From Parapristionchus giblindavisi (Eukaryota > Nematoda > Chromadorea > Rhabditida > Diplogasteridae), in assembly GCA_943737045.1 (NCBI GenBank), contig CALSFV010000203.1, positions 708,001 through 772,000 on the forward strand: DNA of 64,000 bases. The letters run 5' to 3'. The notes under the pieces are model-generated. The model saw only the letters and a program-made list of their open reading frames with translations, was not told where the DNA came from and did not search any database. This document shows positions 34,201-45,528 of this stretch, in pieces; the first letter of the stretch is position 1, and every line of letters begins with the position of its first letter. A program made the translations under genes and the position numbers.

Positions 34201-37200
34201 ATCAGCAGATCGAAGGGTTGATCCGTTGTTGTAGGGGGAATCATAGTACTGAAAGTAAAAGTAGATTTCACAAATCTACTAAAAAATTGAAATCTTTTTA
34301 TTATATTATACTTAATAATTTACACTTCGATGATCATTACACATCTCTCTCCCATTATGAATTCATAGTAGCATAATTATAATGAGTTACTCATACGTTG
34401 TAGTAGTTGTCGTTGTCGTTGTTGCTTCAGTAGTAGTTGTTGTGGTCGTAGTAGTTGTTATATGTGACGTCATTCTCCATAATTCCATCTTCTTCAGAAT
34501 AGACATGGTTGTCTTTCTGAAAGTGAATTATTTGTAACCGTATGATATGTTCCTACGACTGGAATAGGGTGATTTATCAATAAGACAAAGCAAATTATAT
34601 TATATAGGGTGCGTGAGAATTACTTGCACTCAATTTCATCAGATTGCACAATCACAACCAATCGATATTTCGCTACACCAGTCACATCTTCATGATGGCT
34701 GATCTTTCGTATAAAAGTGTTCGAGGTTTCAATCCGATTAGTCTAGTTTGTCAATTATGGTGGAGGCAAACCCGATGAGATGTACATATGATCCTGAAAC
34801 ACAAGCGCGAAGGAATTCAACCCTCCGACATCTTCGTTCGACTCAATGTTTACAAGAGAATCGCCTACCACGCCATCCAACGCTACCACTAACTCTGCAC
34901 GGAAGGTGACCGTCCTGTGCGAGGAAGACCGGTGTCCGCAACTTCACGCCAGAACCGTGAGAGTGTTCGCAAGACGATCTACCGTAACCCTAGCTGTGCA
35001 TAGGTGGAATGGTTTGAAAGCTCGGCATCTCTGAATTCTTTATTCGTAAGATCGTTAAATCTGGAGTGATGCAGCACCTATATATGTACTGTATACTGCT
35101 TGGTTTGACCGATCCTCAGATCAATCTACGCAGAATGCAATGCCACCTCCTTCTAGGCCGATGTCGCATTTACGAACATTCCACCGATTCCTTTACAGAT
35201 GAAAAGTTCTTTAACCTCGATTGTGAGATCAATTCTCTAAACAACACAATCATCGCCCACGATGCCAAGGAATATAACAAACAGGGTGGCATCACTGGTC
35301 ATCATCGCATCCTGCTTATGTGATGGTGTGAACGGGCCTCTGCTCCACCTGTCGGATTTCTCTCGTCTTTATGACCCCATGCGTGAAGGTGAACAAGAAC
35401 TACTAAATCAATCACGCCCTGAAAGCCACACTCCTCCACTGGACCAAGTCTCACTTCGGTTGGAGCGTTTGGACGCAGCAGCGGGGCGGCGGAAACAGCG
35501 GAAGTCACGGCCAAGTGGTTTGGTGAGAACGCTCCCGAATACATCACTCCCAACGAATAATCCCATCTCACCTGACTTGAAGCCCCTGAACCTCAGTGCC
35601 GTGGTTCTGGAGAGCAAGACCTCTACTACCAAGAGCTAGACTCTGTGCAGCCTGAAGTCCGCTCTCCTCCGAACATGCGACAAATTCAACGACGACTACA
35701 TCCGTAAATTGCGCATTGCCATCGAGAAGTTCCTCCGGGATTGCATTAGCGCGACAAGGGGTCACATCGAAATCCATTGACATATTCTTGTTACTAATGA
35801 ATTGAATAAATAATGGTATGAAACTGGTTGCTCAACTCGTATTCTAACAAGGGAATGGTCGCAACTGGTCCTGGCCATATGAGATCGCAATAACATAAAT
35901 ATGATCAGTTTTCGATGCTGATCACGAATCCGTTTTCAGAAAGTGCCTAATCGACCTAATTTTCGAGGAAATCGATATTTTAATTCGGAAATTCGTGTGG
36001 GTTCCTGCGCAAACCGTCCGGGTAGGCTAGTGAGCTCATCTATAAACTCTCGCAATACTTTACCTTACACTGCCGGATCTTTCCGATGCAATCCAGATAG
36101 TTTGTCAAGGAAACTACACGATTTTTCGAATTTGCAAGTCAAATTTCAATACCGATTTTCTCGAAAGTCAGGTCGATTAGGCACTTTCTGAAAACGGATT
36201 CGTGATCAGCATCGAAAACTGATCCTAGTCATGTTATTGCCATCTAATATGGCCAGGACCAGTTGCGACCATCCCCTTGTAAGGGGAGATATAGATAAAT
36301 GTTCGAGTGCAAGTAATTATCACGCACCCTGTAATAGCCTTTGGCAATAAGGAACTCACGATATAGGTTCTTCAGTGAACGCTTCTATCTCATCGATGAC
36401 AACTTGCTTCTCTGGTTTTGGTATTCGAGGCACAGCAGTTGTTCTCTCAAATTTCTGAAAGAACAATTGAAATACTGATTTTAAAGGAGAAAATCATAAG
36501 TGAGCATGCCTTATCAATCAAATCACTCGTGCTGCTCTCTTCACTACTCGTTACGATATCTTCCTCTGTAGACGTTTCCTCTTCAACTTTCGTTGTCTCT
36601 TCAATCGTTTCCTCTACCTCTGTTGAAGTCGTTAATTCTTGTTCAGTAGATGTTAATGATTCTTCACTAGTAGTCGTTGTCAATCTTTCAGTAGTCGTGG
36701 TCTCTGGAACAGTTTCCGTAGTCGTCGATGTTGTTGTTGAAGGAGTGGTCGAGGTCGAAGGAGAAGGGAGTGTCGATGCTGGCTTGGTTGTAGGCGGCGG
36801 TGAGAGCTTACTCGTGGCCACAGTAGTCGATCGGGTGGTCGATTGAGTTGTGGATGGTTTAGTGGTTGGAGGGTCAGTAGTAGTAGTAGTGGTAACAGGA
36901 GTATGAGGGGTTGCTGAGGGTATGGTTGAATGGAATTTGGTAGTGGGCTGTGATGGGGGTTCACTACTCGATACTACTTCCTCCGTCAACGATTCGCCAT
37001 CTTTCGACAGTGCTGTACTCTGTAACAGAAGCTTGTGCGACATGCTTGCAACCAAACGGTTTGATAGTAACAAAAATTAGTGGATATGATACCAAGCATG
37101 GGTATGATTCTCGAGCACACTGTTACCGTAACGAAACTAACTGTAGGGATCATCGGTGTTGTAGTGTGTTCACGTTTGCGCGTGCTTTTCAATCCTTCGC

Positions 37201-39280
37201 ATGTTTGCGCATCGTATCGGATGTCATCAACGATGAGAATCCCGGGAAGGGTATTGGGACTGATCATGATCTGAACACAGAACATACACATAACACTACA
37301 ATCAAAGATAACATACTCTGAAAGACTTCTGCATTTCGGGTATTTTCAGTAGCACTTTCCCCGGCATCACCGGCGATTGTAGCATTCCCGTGCAGTTGAA
37401 CTTCACCCCAGCCAGATCGGTCAAACATACTTCGAGATCGGCATTTCCTAATAGATTCATTTTTATGAGAATTTTATAGTACTGAATATTATGACAACAC
37501 AATCCAAGCATATTTATGCTGTATATTAACGTACCTATCGACCAATAAATGAAAGATAATGAGGATGTTCCATCTTGACAAGCAATGGCATCAGATATGA
37601 GAACATCGGTTGGTTGTCCTCGTATCTCGATGAGCGAGAATGGTTCAGCTGAAAGAAGAGTGAACCATAGATCAGAGTACATATTTTATATCCATATATC
37701 CTATAAGGGGAGAGGAACACTTGAATGAGGATTGTTTGCACTACAAGGTGAAGACATTGATCTTAGGAATGTGAACTCATATGAGCAGCAGTGAACAAGG
37801 GGAATAAAGGAAGCGAAGACCAATGTAGATATAGGTATCATCAATTTGGATTTTATTGTTCAATAATTGTTTTCGCAGAATTTAGATGTACATATTAAGA
37901 CAAGGTCTAATTATTCATTATATATCAAGGAAATCTTAAACCAATTTGTCATACTGTCCGTATAAAATATACTTCCATATGAAAATGACAAAGTGTAGGT
38001 AAATACAGAGTCAACGGGCGCCTGCACCCTCTCGCCTAACTCTCGATTACCTCTCCCCTTCATCACACTTATCCCGTCTGACCTTCGCCGCGCTGATTTG
38101 ATATTTAAAAGTGATCGTTCGTTTTTTAACTATGTAATACAGGAAACACGCATACAAATAGAACAAGTGATTTTGATACGCTCAATATTTTATGTTATGC
38201 ATGTCGATAAAACAAAAATATTACAATATAAAAACTAACACGGTAGTTGCATCGTCCCAGTGGCTGCTAACCATAGAAGACTGTCGGGTTCGCCCTTGGC
38301 CACTCGCCATCGATCGAAATGAGTTCCTGAAATTAGAGACATTATTCTACAGTGATGGATAACTTAATTAAGAGGAGTACATGTTTTACTTTAACTTAGT
38401 TTTGTACTTTAAATTATCTATTTTCCAGCATTCTTCAAGACCAGCCCAAAGAACAATTGTATGCCAAACAGTCAAGCTGATCCATCTAGAGATTGTCCAT
38501 CAATGTTAAAAGATTACTAAAATGTCTAAACACGTTTCGAATATTGTTGAAATTTGTCGAAGATCTTCGGAAGAAGAACCACCCAAAACATTGGTTATTG
38601 TAATTTCAGCCACTCTTCTGAGAGGACCCTATGCTACCAAAAAAAATTAAACACCATCAAATTTTCCAATTTATTTTCGTAAGAGTGTGCTAAGCTTGCG
38701 AAATGCACTCTGTTGAATTACACTAATATGTATGATTAAGTTATCTACCTGCGGAGGTCCACCTACACTCCATATCGAATGAGCAATCATAATTAATCAT
38801 CGGATTCGTCACAGGGACGGAGGGAAGATCACTTGTTGTAACGAAAAGTCCCAAGGCTACCTGAAAAAAATGTGAGTAAGACGATTACGGTAGTGAACAA
38901 ATATGTCTATTCTCGTAGACTACGTCAACAAACAATGAACAACAGTTTCTGAGCGTTTTTAAAACAAAAGAAGATCAGCTTCCAACGTATTACTCCATTT
39001 GTCTAGGATCTACAGGAGAACCACCCAAAACGATCAGGTATTTTATTTATTTATTCATCATGATCAATGCAGAAAAAAAGCAATATTTATTGTTTTAAAT
39101 TATCGGAAACTCAAATGAACAAATTTCAGTGATGCCAAAGCATGAAGTTTGAGATGTGATATAATTCAATAAATATAGTAAGAATAGTAAAAATACCTGT
39201 AATATCCTACTGACGAGTGCATTTGGTGGTGAGTGATGCATAGCGGCTGCCGCAGCGATTCGATCTCGATAAGATGTCAT
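31255..39280 (-). CDS. Secreted protein with three MAM-like domains and mucin-like Thr-rich linkers
   Basis: Predicted 1052 residues over 24 exons: 39197-39280, 38749-38860, 38242-38326, 37721-37740, 37535-37648, 37317-37447, 37142-37270, 36510-37019, 36360-36454, 34397-34516, 34058-34248, 33791-33921, 33642-33697, 33485-33596, 33373-33432, 33165-33305, 32970-33091, 32819-32920, 32692-32765, 32352-32414, 32120-32270, 31870-32047, 31549-31668, 31255-31512. The start MTSYRDRI is followed by a hydrophobic LVSRILQVALGLFVTTS that can act as a signal sequence. Three MAM-like units follow. Unit 1 (about 54-206) runs CSFDMECRW..DDIRYDAQTC. Unit 2 (about 509-657) runs CDFKEEFACQWG..LIVDEIAYLGEC. Unit 3 (about 794-956) runs CNFDDSACNY..IALDNMRVAIC. 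Thr/Ser-rich linkers, mainly exon 36510-37019, are likely O-glycosylated. The role is probably extracellular adhesion or matrix. One intron (36509-36455) starts with GC, and exon 37721-37740 is only 20 nt. The MAM call rests on pattern; sequence identity is low. Confidence 0.85.
34800..35780 (+). pseudogene. Broken mariner-type transposase
   Basis: Fragments in different frames. From 35540 to 35640 the frame reads NTSLPTNNPISPDLKPLNLS then AVVLESKT. After a stop the same frame continues SLKSALLRTCDKF and ends GHIEIH near 35778. This corresponds to the third catalytic-acid region and the C-terminus of a mariner transposase. The N-terminal DNA-binding part (around 34846-35034) is weaker. Stops and frame changes show it is inactive. 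Confidence 0.75.
35847..36281. mobile_element. Foldback/MITE element nested in the mariner copy
   Basis: About 435 bp whose two ends are inverted copies of each other over roughly 150 bp. The left arm starts AAGGGAATGGTCGCAACTGG and includes GAATCCGTTTTCAGAAAGTG; the right arm carries the complement ending at about 36281. The short spacer is non-coding. Its position downstream of the transposase remnant but inside the mariner TIRs shows it inserted after the mariner element. Confidence 0.85.
36455..36509 (-). other. GC-AG intron in the MAM gene
   Basis: The exon 36510-37019 ends ..ATTGATAAG followed by GCATGC, and the next exon starts after TTTCAG at 36454. No GT donor nearby preserves frame, while the GC donor keeps phase 0 and the long Thr-rich reading frame. 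GC-AG introns are a small minority in nematodes. Confidence 0.6.
37955..38184. mobile_element. Dispersed repeat, copy 2: solo-LTR-like or MITE-like
   Basis: About 230 bp related to the copy at 25106-25381. It has the same end (TGTCCGTATAAAAT versus TGTGCGTATAAAAT), the same core CTGACCTTCGCCGCGC at about 38077-38092, a TATA-like TATTTAAAAG after it, and the same right end (ATACGCTCA). Flanks ATAC/ATAT may be a diverged 4-bp duplication. It lies in a MAM-gene intron (37741-38241) and lacks the inner hairpin of copy 1. Confidence 0.6.
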
Positions 39281-41383
39281 CGATGACGATTTGAATGGAG
39301 GATAATCCTCTCTCTTCTATGGCACAACAATGACCACCCAGGCTATCCGATCGTCTACAAAAAGGGATTGAATGAATGGATAGATAGACTCGAACGGGAA
39401 GGGAAGACAAAAGGTCACAAGTCGAAACATCGTTTGTTGTAGATGGATACGGGGATAGTCCAGATGGGGCGGAGTCGGATGGATGTCCATCCCTTCATCG
39501 TGTATGCACTTTGCGGGTTTCTTTTGTCAGAGATGAGACAGGGTCAAGGAATGAGAGGGTAGATATGATAGTAAGCCATCTCACACATATGTACTCAGCC
39601 ATATCTTAACCTGTTTGACGCCTTTTAAGCCATACGGGAATGAAAGAGAAAGGTGGATGATTGGGAGAGAGACTCAGAGAAAGAGAGGGGGATATGAGAT
39701 CTGCCCAATGCAATCTACTCTCGATTTCCTTGAACTTGGTCGATGAAGCAAACGAAGGTCGAGAATAGAAGGACAAAACATGATATAATCGAAGAATATT
39801 AAACCAATATTAAAGCTTATGATTGCATAATGACCTCAATAGGGACCAAAAAAAATGAGTTAGATTGGACGAGATGTGATAAAGTCGGCGATGAGAATGA
39901 CTAAGAAACGGAGAACGGTAACCTGAGCACAGAAACTGAATGTATACACGACAGAAGGACAATCAAGAATAAGAGAAGAATGAGAGAGATCATAATCGAG
40001 AAGAGAATGAATGAATGAATGAATGAATGGACTGAAGAAGGGATTGGAGTCAAACAATCGAAGAACAGAGAGAATATGGGTGTGATAGAAGAAGAAGGAA
40101 GAATAAGAGGGTACTCAGGTATGAGAGGATCACTCCAGTATCTCACGTTCTACAGTCAATCCATTCAATCTATTCAAATAGATCAAGATGAGTAAGGAAA
40201 GGTTGTAAGTGGATGAGAGAACGAGAAGTAGAAGAAAACATAACGGGCATGCGATGGATATTGAGTAGTGGATGAAGAAGACTAATTGATGTGTAATTGA
40301 TCCTGAAGACGAAGACAATAGTGCGAAAAGAAATGAATGGCTAATGTGGAATGAGTAAACAAGATCAGACACATACACACACAATTGACCATGGATAGAC
40401 AGATATAGTGGAATGACCGTTAGAGGGAGGATACATGAATAGTAATGAAGATGAGATCGTATTCCATTGTGAAGATGAAGCAATCGAAGAAAGCAGAGTT
40501 AGCTTTTACTCAGCTTTCGATTCAATGGGGGAGACTACAAAGAATGAATGAACTCAGAAGGGAATCGAAGCGAAAGAGATTCAGTTTGTATGTTGAGCAT
40601 ATCCAGAGATTGAGCTTGTAGAGAAGATGAATTAAAAATTCAAAAGAAGATTAAAGAAGCGAATATGTGTACTTGAAAGCGTGGCAAGAAATAAGAGAAT
40701 GAAGAAGGGAACAGGAAAAGTGAAATTTTGTCCCGTTCATTTCCCGTTTGACTTCTCACTGAGATCATAGTAGTTCATTTTTAATTCCACTCGAGTTACT
40801 ATGAACAGAGGGATGAAATGTGAGAGAATGAGAGAAAATGGAGGAAGAGAAGGAGTCGAAACTGGATGGGCTTAGGAGGGAGCAAAGAAGTGTATATATA
40901 TATATATGGAAGTGAATGGCGAGAAAAAGGATATTCATTTGAATAGAAGGGAATGTATAAAATGACCAGCAAAGATCTTTTCACACCCAATCCATGATTG
41001 CTACTTGTGTGGACCAGAGGAAGAGATAAAGAGAAGGATGACGATGAAGGTGGATAGATCATGTCTGCTTTATGGGCGATAACATTGTGAGTGGGGGATA
41101 GGTACAGAGGGGGCAGAGGGGGGGGGGGGTGAAATAGAGGGAGGAGACGATATCTGTCTTGTAATGAGCCCTTGAGGCCACTTGCATTCGAAGAGAGATT
41201 GAGAGAGCGGAGGGAGTCACATAGACGAAACACGTTTATGCCTTCTCACTATTGAGCGACAATCGACAAGATATCAAGATCAACAGTAAACAACTTAAAG
41301 CAATTCTTTCTATTTACAGGTATTAAATATGATATTACAAAGTAATAATTAAAATATAATAGTAATATTTAAAAAAAATGAGA
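39281..41383. other. Intergenic region between the MAM gene promoter and the astacin 3' end
   Basis: 2.1 kb. Purine-rich on the plus strand, with an (AATG)n tract at about 40008-40029, a (TA)n tract near 40895 and a G run near 41119. The long minus-strand ORFs (40130-40483, 40799-41233) are Ser/Leu-rich products of the skewed composition, without domains. Confidence 0.5.
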
Positions 41384-44300
41384 TCATCGACCGGCTCCAA
41401 GGAAAGCAGTGATAAGATTAAGAATATTTGGCGCTTGAGCAGAGGTTGTTCTTAGCACATTTGGTAGCTGATTTATAACATATTTCTCGAATGTATTGTC
41501 GATTCCAGCTTCTGATCCCAACAGGGAAGTGAGTCCTCCTTGTCCCTCCCATGCTGCTGGAGGTGGCTTAGGGATGCCAGCTGCACTGTCTGAAATGTAA
41601 ACGAAGTGTTAATCATTTCAATTAAATCGATAAATGACAGTATATTAAGTGTACTGTGTCTTACCCAGAATGTATCTGATCGTGAAATTCGATGGTTTCT
41701 CAATGGCAACGGAAGATATGATAACTTGAGCTCCTTCAGATAGGATAGGACCGGGTACTGCATTACAACATTGTCTGTAATAGATGGATCGATTCGAAAC
41801 TGGAGTGGTTTGCATGAGTGTCATCAAGGTAGACAGTAGTCAATTGAAAGTAGTAGCCTTGAGGGAAAAGATGACTCAGCCCGTACTCTCTTTCTCTCCA
41901 TTCAATCTCTTGTCCCTCGCTTTCTCTGACTATTTCATCTCACTAATCGCTCAGTGGCTACCTGCCATTCACACTTCTTACACACAGGCAATAATCCTGT
42001 CGGGTTTAAGACGTAGATCCTAAGAAGGAGGAAGAAAGAAGTAGGCATTGGCGACAATGAAAGTGAAAAGGAGAAGATAGGAGGAGATGCGCTTGATTTC
42101 ACCTGAATCCAGTCTGCTCGAGTTTACTCGTGTGCTTGATCTCTAGATAGTTATCAGCACAAGAAGCATCGCATTTGTAATTTGTCTCTAAGACTTCGAG
42201 ATGGATCTTTCCTGATGGAGTCTGCAATTTGAATTATTAAAGCAAAATATTTATAATATTGCTTTCAACGACCAAGGGCTAGTCAGCACGCATGATAAAG
42301 CGAAAGAGTGAGCGAATGTAAAATAAGGCATGCCGTGATTTTTGTTGTTTTATAATGTTTTGATATAATAAAGTTTTTAAATAAATGTTTTCCAATTGTG
42401 AATGAAACAATACTCACATATAACCTCCAATGACATTCTCCCACTTTGCTATTTCTCAATGTTTGCCACAGTCCAGTGACCAGAACTTCCCCACCACAGC
42501 CAGCTAGAATGGTAAAAGTCAATGAAATAAATAAATAAAGAAGGCATATTGAAACTTGACAATAATTTATTCGTGAATTTTCTGTACTTTAGATTTCTTA
42601 CTTTTCTAACATGATCATATAAATGATATGTTACATGAATTGGATCAAAATGCTTACGATCAGATTCTTTAATTCGTTCACATCGTATTCCTCCTAATCC
42701 TGGTGGGCATTTACATCGAGAACATTCAAGGGGATCTTCGTATCCACCATTCTCACAGTCCAACTTCACTTTGCACACGTCTACAATTGAAGTTTAATAC
42801 TGATTTAGCTTTGCAAGATGTCCTTACGATCACAGTACAACTTATTCGCGTGCTTGACATCAACAAAAGAGATATCAGCTCTTTGTCCAATTGTGTGTTG
42901 GAATCGATGATCTTTAGTCTCGATGGTCACGTAGTTCCAGTCATTTGTGAATGCCTATCAATCATTATTGAACCTTTAAACTATTTTTCTAGAGCTTGAA
43001 ACAAGTAATTTGTATTAAAAAATAATTTAATTAAATAAATTAAGCATAAAATTAATTAATTATAAATTAACTAGTATTAGGTGTTCAGTAAATTGTAACG
43101 AGTGATTTGCAGCGATAACTATTTCGACTCATTGTGTGAATTAGCAATTGTAACCTGGGGTCCATAATGCATAACCGAACCGAAATCATACGGAATTTCT
43201 CCGTCCATGATATCTGATCTCTTTTCGAAGTTTCCCTTAACAATCAATCTATAGATCTTCATAATAATAATAAAAATTATACTTTGGTTCCCTTCACAAT
43301 ATGATCCTCATTGATATTGATATATTTATCTCTATCAGGTCTACTTTGTTCGTGCCAGAATCCAAGAGCATGACCGATCTCGTGAGCAACGATTCCTCCC
43401 TGAAATATCAGACAAGAAATTATCAATTAGCAGATCATTATACCAGCATGAATTTGATTCGTGGCTTTTACGAACTTTTTTTAATGAATGGATAATATTA
43501 TCCTTAAGAAACCAAAGAATTCAAAATTTCTAAAGAGATTAACACACTACAAATTTTCCTCAACTTGCTATTCCATTTTGCACTAAATTACATTTGGTAA
43601 TATAAAGCAATAAAATAATTGTTTAGAAATATTCAAATTTGAATACTTACTCCTTCACATCCGTATCCAATAGAGATCCATTGTTTTCCTCCAATTCTTC
43701 CCACACTCGAATAACACCTCAAGATCATTAATTAGTACTGACAATAGATGATTGATCTCCTCACCCTCTTCCTCTGAAGTACTCAACAGTATCTCTTTCA
43801 TTAGTTCGTGGAACAAATCGAATACACGTTTCCTTCTCCCACTTCGACATTCCATTTCTTATTACTGATAACCATTTCGCTGTAACCAAATGTGAGCATG
43901 AGTGAGACGATATAAGCAACAGTCTCACCATCGTTTGTTTGCATAAAAGTATAAGGAACAGTAGCATTTGGCCATCGGAATCGATCTCCTTTGATCGCCT
44001 TTCTCTTTGCTCTTCTTGACCTTCTCGGTTTACCTCAACAGATCATTATACATTTTTTTTGCTCATTTCACGCAGCCAAAAGCCAATCGTGTTCTAATAG
44101 CTTTTGCGCGCGTGTAACGTGTTGTATGAACGTATTATCGCTGGGGATGCATAACTAGTACAGGTTTTGTACACCCTGCTGAGATATAGTGAAGATGAGA
44201 AAGAGTATGAATGTCCACTACTGTTGAAGAAGCTGAGACGATGAGAGATAGATGGTTTTGAGATGTCACGGGATGAACAAAGAACGAAATGAGGAATGGT

Positions 44301-44936
44301 TGCAGAGAGAGGGTTTTAGGACAATGAACTTGAAGAACTCTGTGAGAAAGATACGATCTAAAATTCACGGTCTGGAATTAAAGAGCAAACAATGAAAGAG
44401 AAAAAATAAATGGATTTTACCAGAGACACGAGCTTGGAAGTCAGCGATGACATCGCTCATTTGATTTGGTGTTAAGACAAGATCACTCTCGAATACCTCA
44501 ATAGCACTGAATTGTGTGATCAGTTGAAAATATTTAATTTTTTGCTCGCGAAGACCATAAAAAACGAGCTGATTATATATGATTACCAGCTTACTTGATC
44601 GAGAATTCCCTTATTCGCTGCATATTCTGTTTTATCGACAAATTTGTAGCCGATTGGACGCTAAAAAATCAGGATTCCGCTCAAGACCAAAAATGGAAAA
44701 AATCAGTACTTACTGATCCAAAATTCGATTGTCTCGTTGGAGTGAGTTTGACACTATCTGTCATTTTGAAGAAGCCCGTAAGCATCTTTTGGAAGTCATC
44801 AAGCTCCCTGAACAATGGAACACTGTACATGAGGAACAAAGTGTTCAAGGTGAATTATAATGTAATAGATGATGAACGATACTTACTGAGCATTGAGTGT
44901 GGAGATGATGAGGAGTAAAGGAAGAAACAACCACAT
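41384..44936 (-). CDS. Astacin metalloprotease with EGF and CUB domains (NAS type)
   Basis: Secreted zinc protease of 509 predicted residues. Exons: 44887-44936, 44714-44807, 44595-44660, 44421-44496, 43929-44033, 43765-43879, 43651-43705, 43283-43399, 43155-43235, 42828-42954, 42658-42780, 42418-42503, 42103-42221, 41665-41774, 41384-41589. The signal peptide is [18 protein letters not shown] propeptide ([11 protein letters not shown]) ends at a basic furin-like site [10 protein letters not shown]. The catalytic domain begins about [11 protein letters not shown], has TCIRFVPRT, the zinc motif [15 protein letters not shown] (three His ligands plus catalytic Glu) and the Met-turn SVMHYGP. An EGF module follows ([24 protein letters not shown]), then a CUB domain ([34 protein letters not shown]). 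It lacks a TSP1 repeat, which points to the EGF-CUB subgroup of nematode NAS proteases. These act on cuticle, eggshell or matrix proteins; the exact ortholog is not assigned. All catalytic residues are present. Confidence 0.96.
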
Positions 44937-45528
44937 TGTATTGTGGATCTCACTTCCTTTTGATTTCTTCCCACTCCTATGTTTAGATATTTCCTCCTTT
45001 GCTCTTCCTTAACCCTTTTTCTCTGGGTGAAGGACGCCCTCCGACCTGACTGAGAAGGAGGAAGAGAAGCTTAGGAGAATAACACAATCCGAGAGACGAA
45101 TAAAGGGATAAGAAAAGGGGAAAGAATAGGTGACACAATTGATGAAACAGCCCACAAACTCTGAGGTAATAGTTGAATGAGGCAAAACAAACGAGTTAGG
45201 GCGGAGGTATACCCTCTTCTTTACCTAGGGGAGGCCGACCTTGTAATAGCTTCTCCTTCCTTCCATTCTCTCGTACTGTTTCTACGACCTGAGTCATAGA
45301 CAATATACGTCACAAAGGACCATTTCGCCCATTCTCGAATGAATACTTGCCACGAGACAATGACATAAGCATATTTATTCACAAATTAAGCGAGAATATT
45401 CACATAGACCAAGTCCCATTATGCAGATATAGTGTACAAAGTATGGAATTATAGTTTAGTTAATAGATAGGGGTGCTGAATGTACAGATAGTCCTTGTGT
45501 GTGTGTGTTTGTACATCTTCGGCCGTTC
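44937..45528. other. Intergenic region between the astacin and CX-like genes
   Basis: Contains a minus-strand poly(A) signal (complement of AATAAA) at 45374-45379 for the gene at 45529 and a short (GT)n run near 45500. Nothing else recognised. Confidence 0.5.
45374..45379 (-). terminator. Poly(A) signal of the cysteine-rich membrane-protein gene
   Basis: AATAAA on the minus strand, about 150 bases after the stop codon at 45529-45531. Confidence 0.5.

Larger units (their letters stand above)
34605..36331 (+). mobile_element. Degenerate mariner-family DNA transposon with TIRs and TA duplication
   Basis: The ends are inverted repeats of about 27 bp (AGGGTGCGTGAGAATTACTT at the left, its near-complement at 36305-36331) flanked by TA, the target duplication of the Tc1/mariner superfamily. 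It lies in a MAM-gene intron, antisense to the host. Coding remnants run plus-strand (34800-35780) and include GRPR, a stretch matching ISPDLKPLN (the SPDLNPLD block of mariner transposases), and a C-terminal part ending SATRGHIEIH (the GGHIE-type end). Several frameshifts and stops break the frame, so it is not autonomous. The remnant is interrupted past its 3' end by the nested element at 35847-36281. Confidence 0.85.
34517..36359. other. Transposon-filled intron of the MAM gene
   Basis: 1.84-kb intron of the minus-strand MAM gene, almost wholly occupied by a mariner-family element (34605-36331) that itself carries an inserted inverted-repeat element. The host exons on each side (36360-36454 and 34397-34516) join in phase. 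Confidence 0.8.

Noticed and set aside
36418..36964. Val/Ser-rich plus-strand ORF and a second minus-strand frame
   Set aside because: Both are shadows of the Thr-rich exon 36510-37019 of the MAM gene.
40130..41233. Minus-strand ORFs of 117 and 144 codons
   Set aside because: The composition reflects purine-skewed simple DNA on the plus strand (GAA/GAG runs); residues are mostly Ser, Leu and Pro, with no family pattern.
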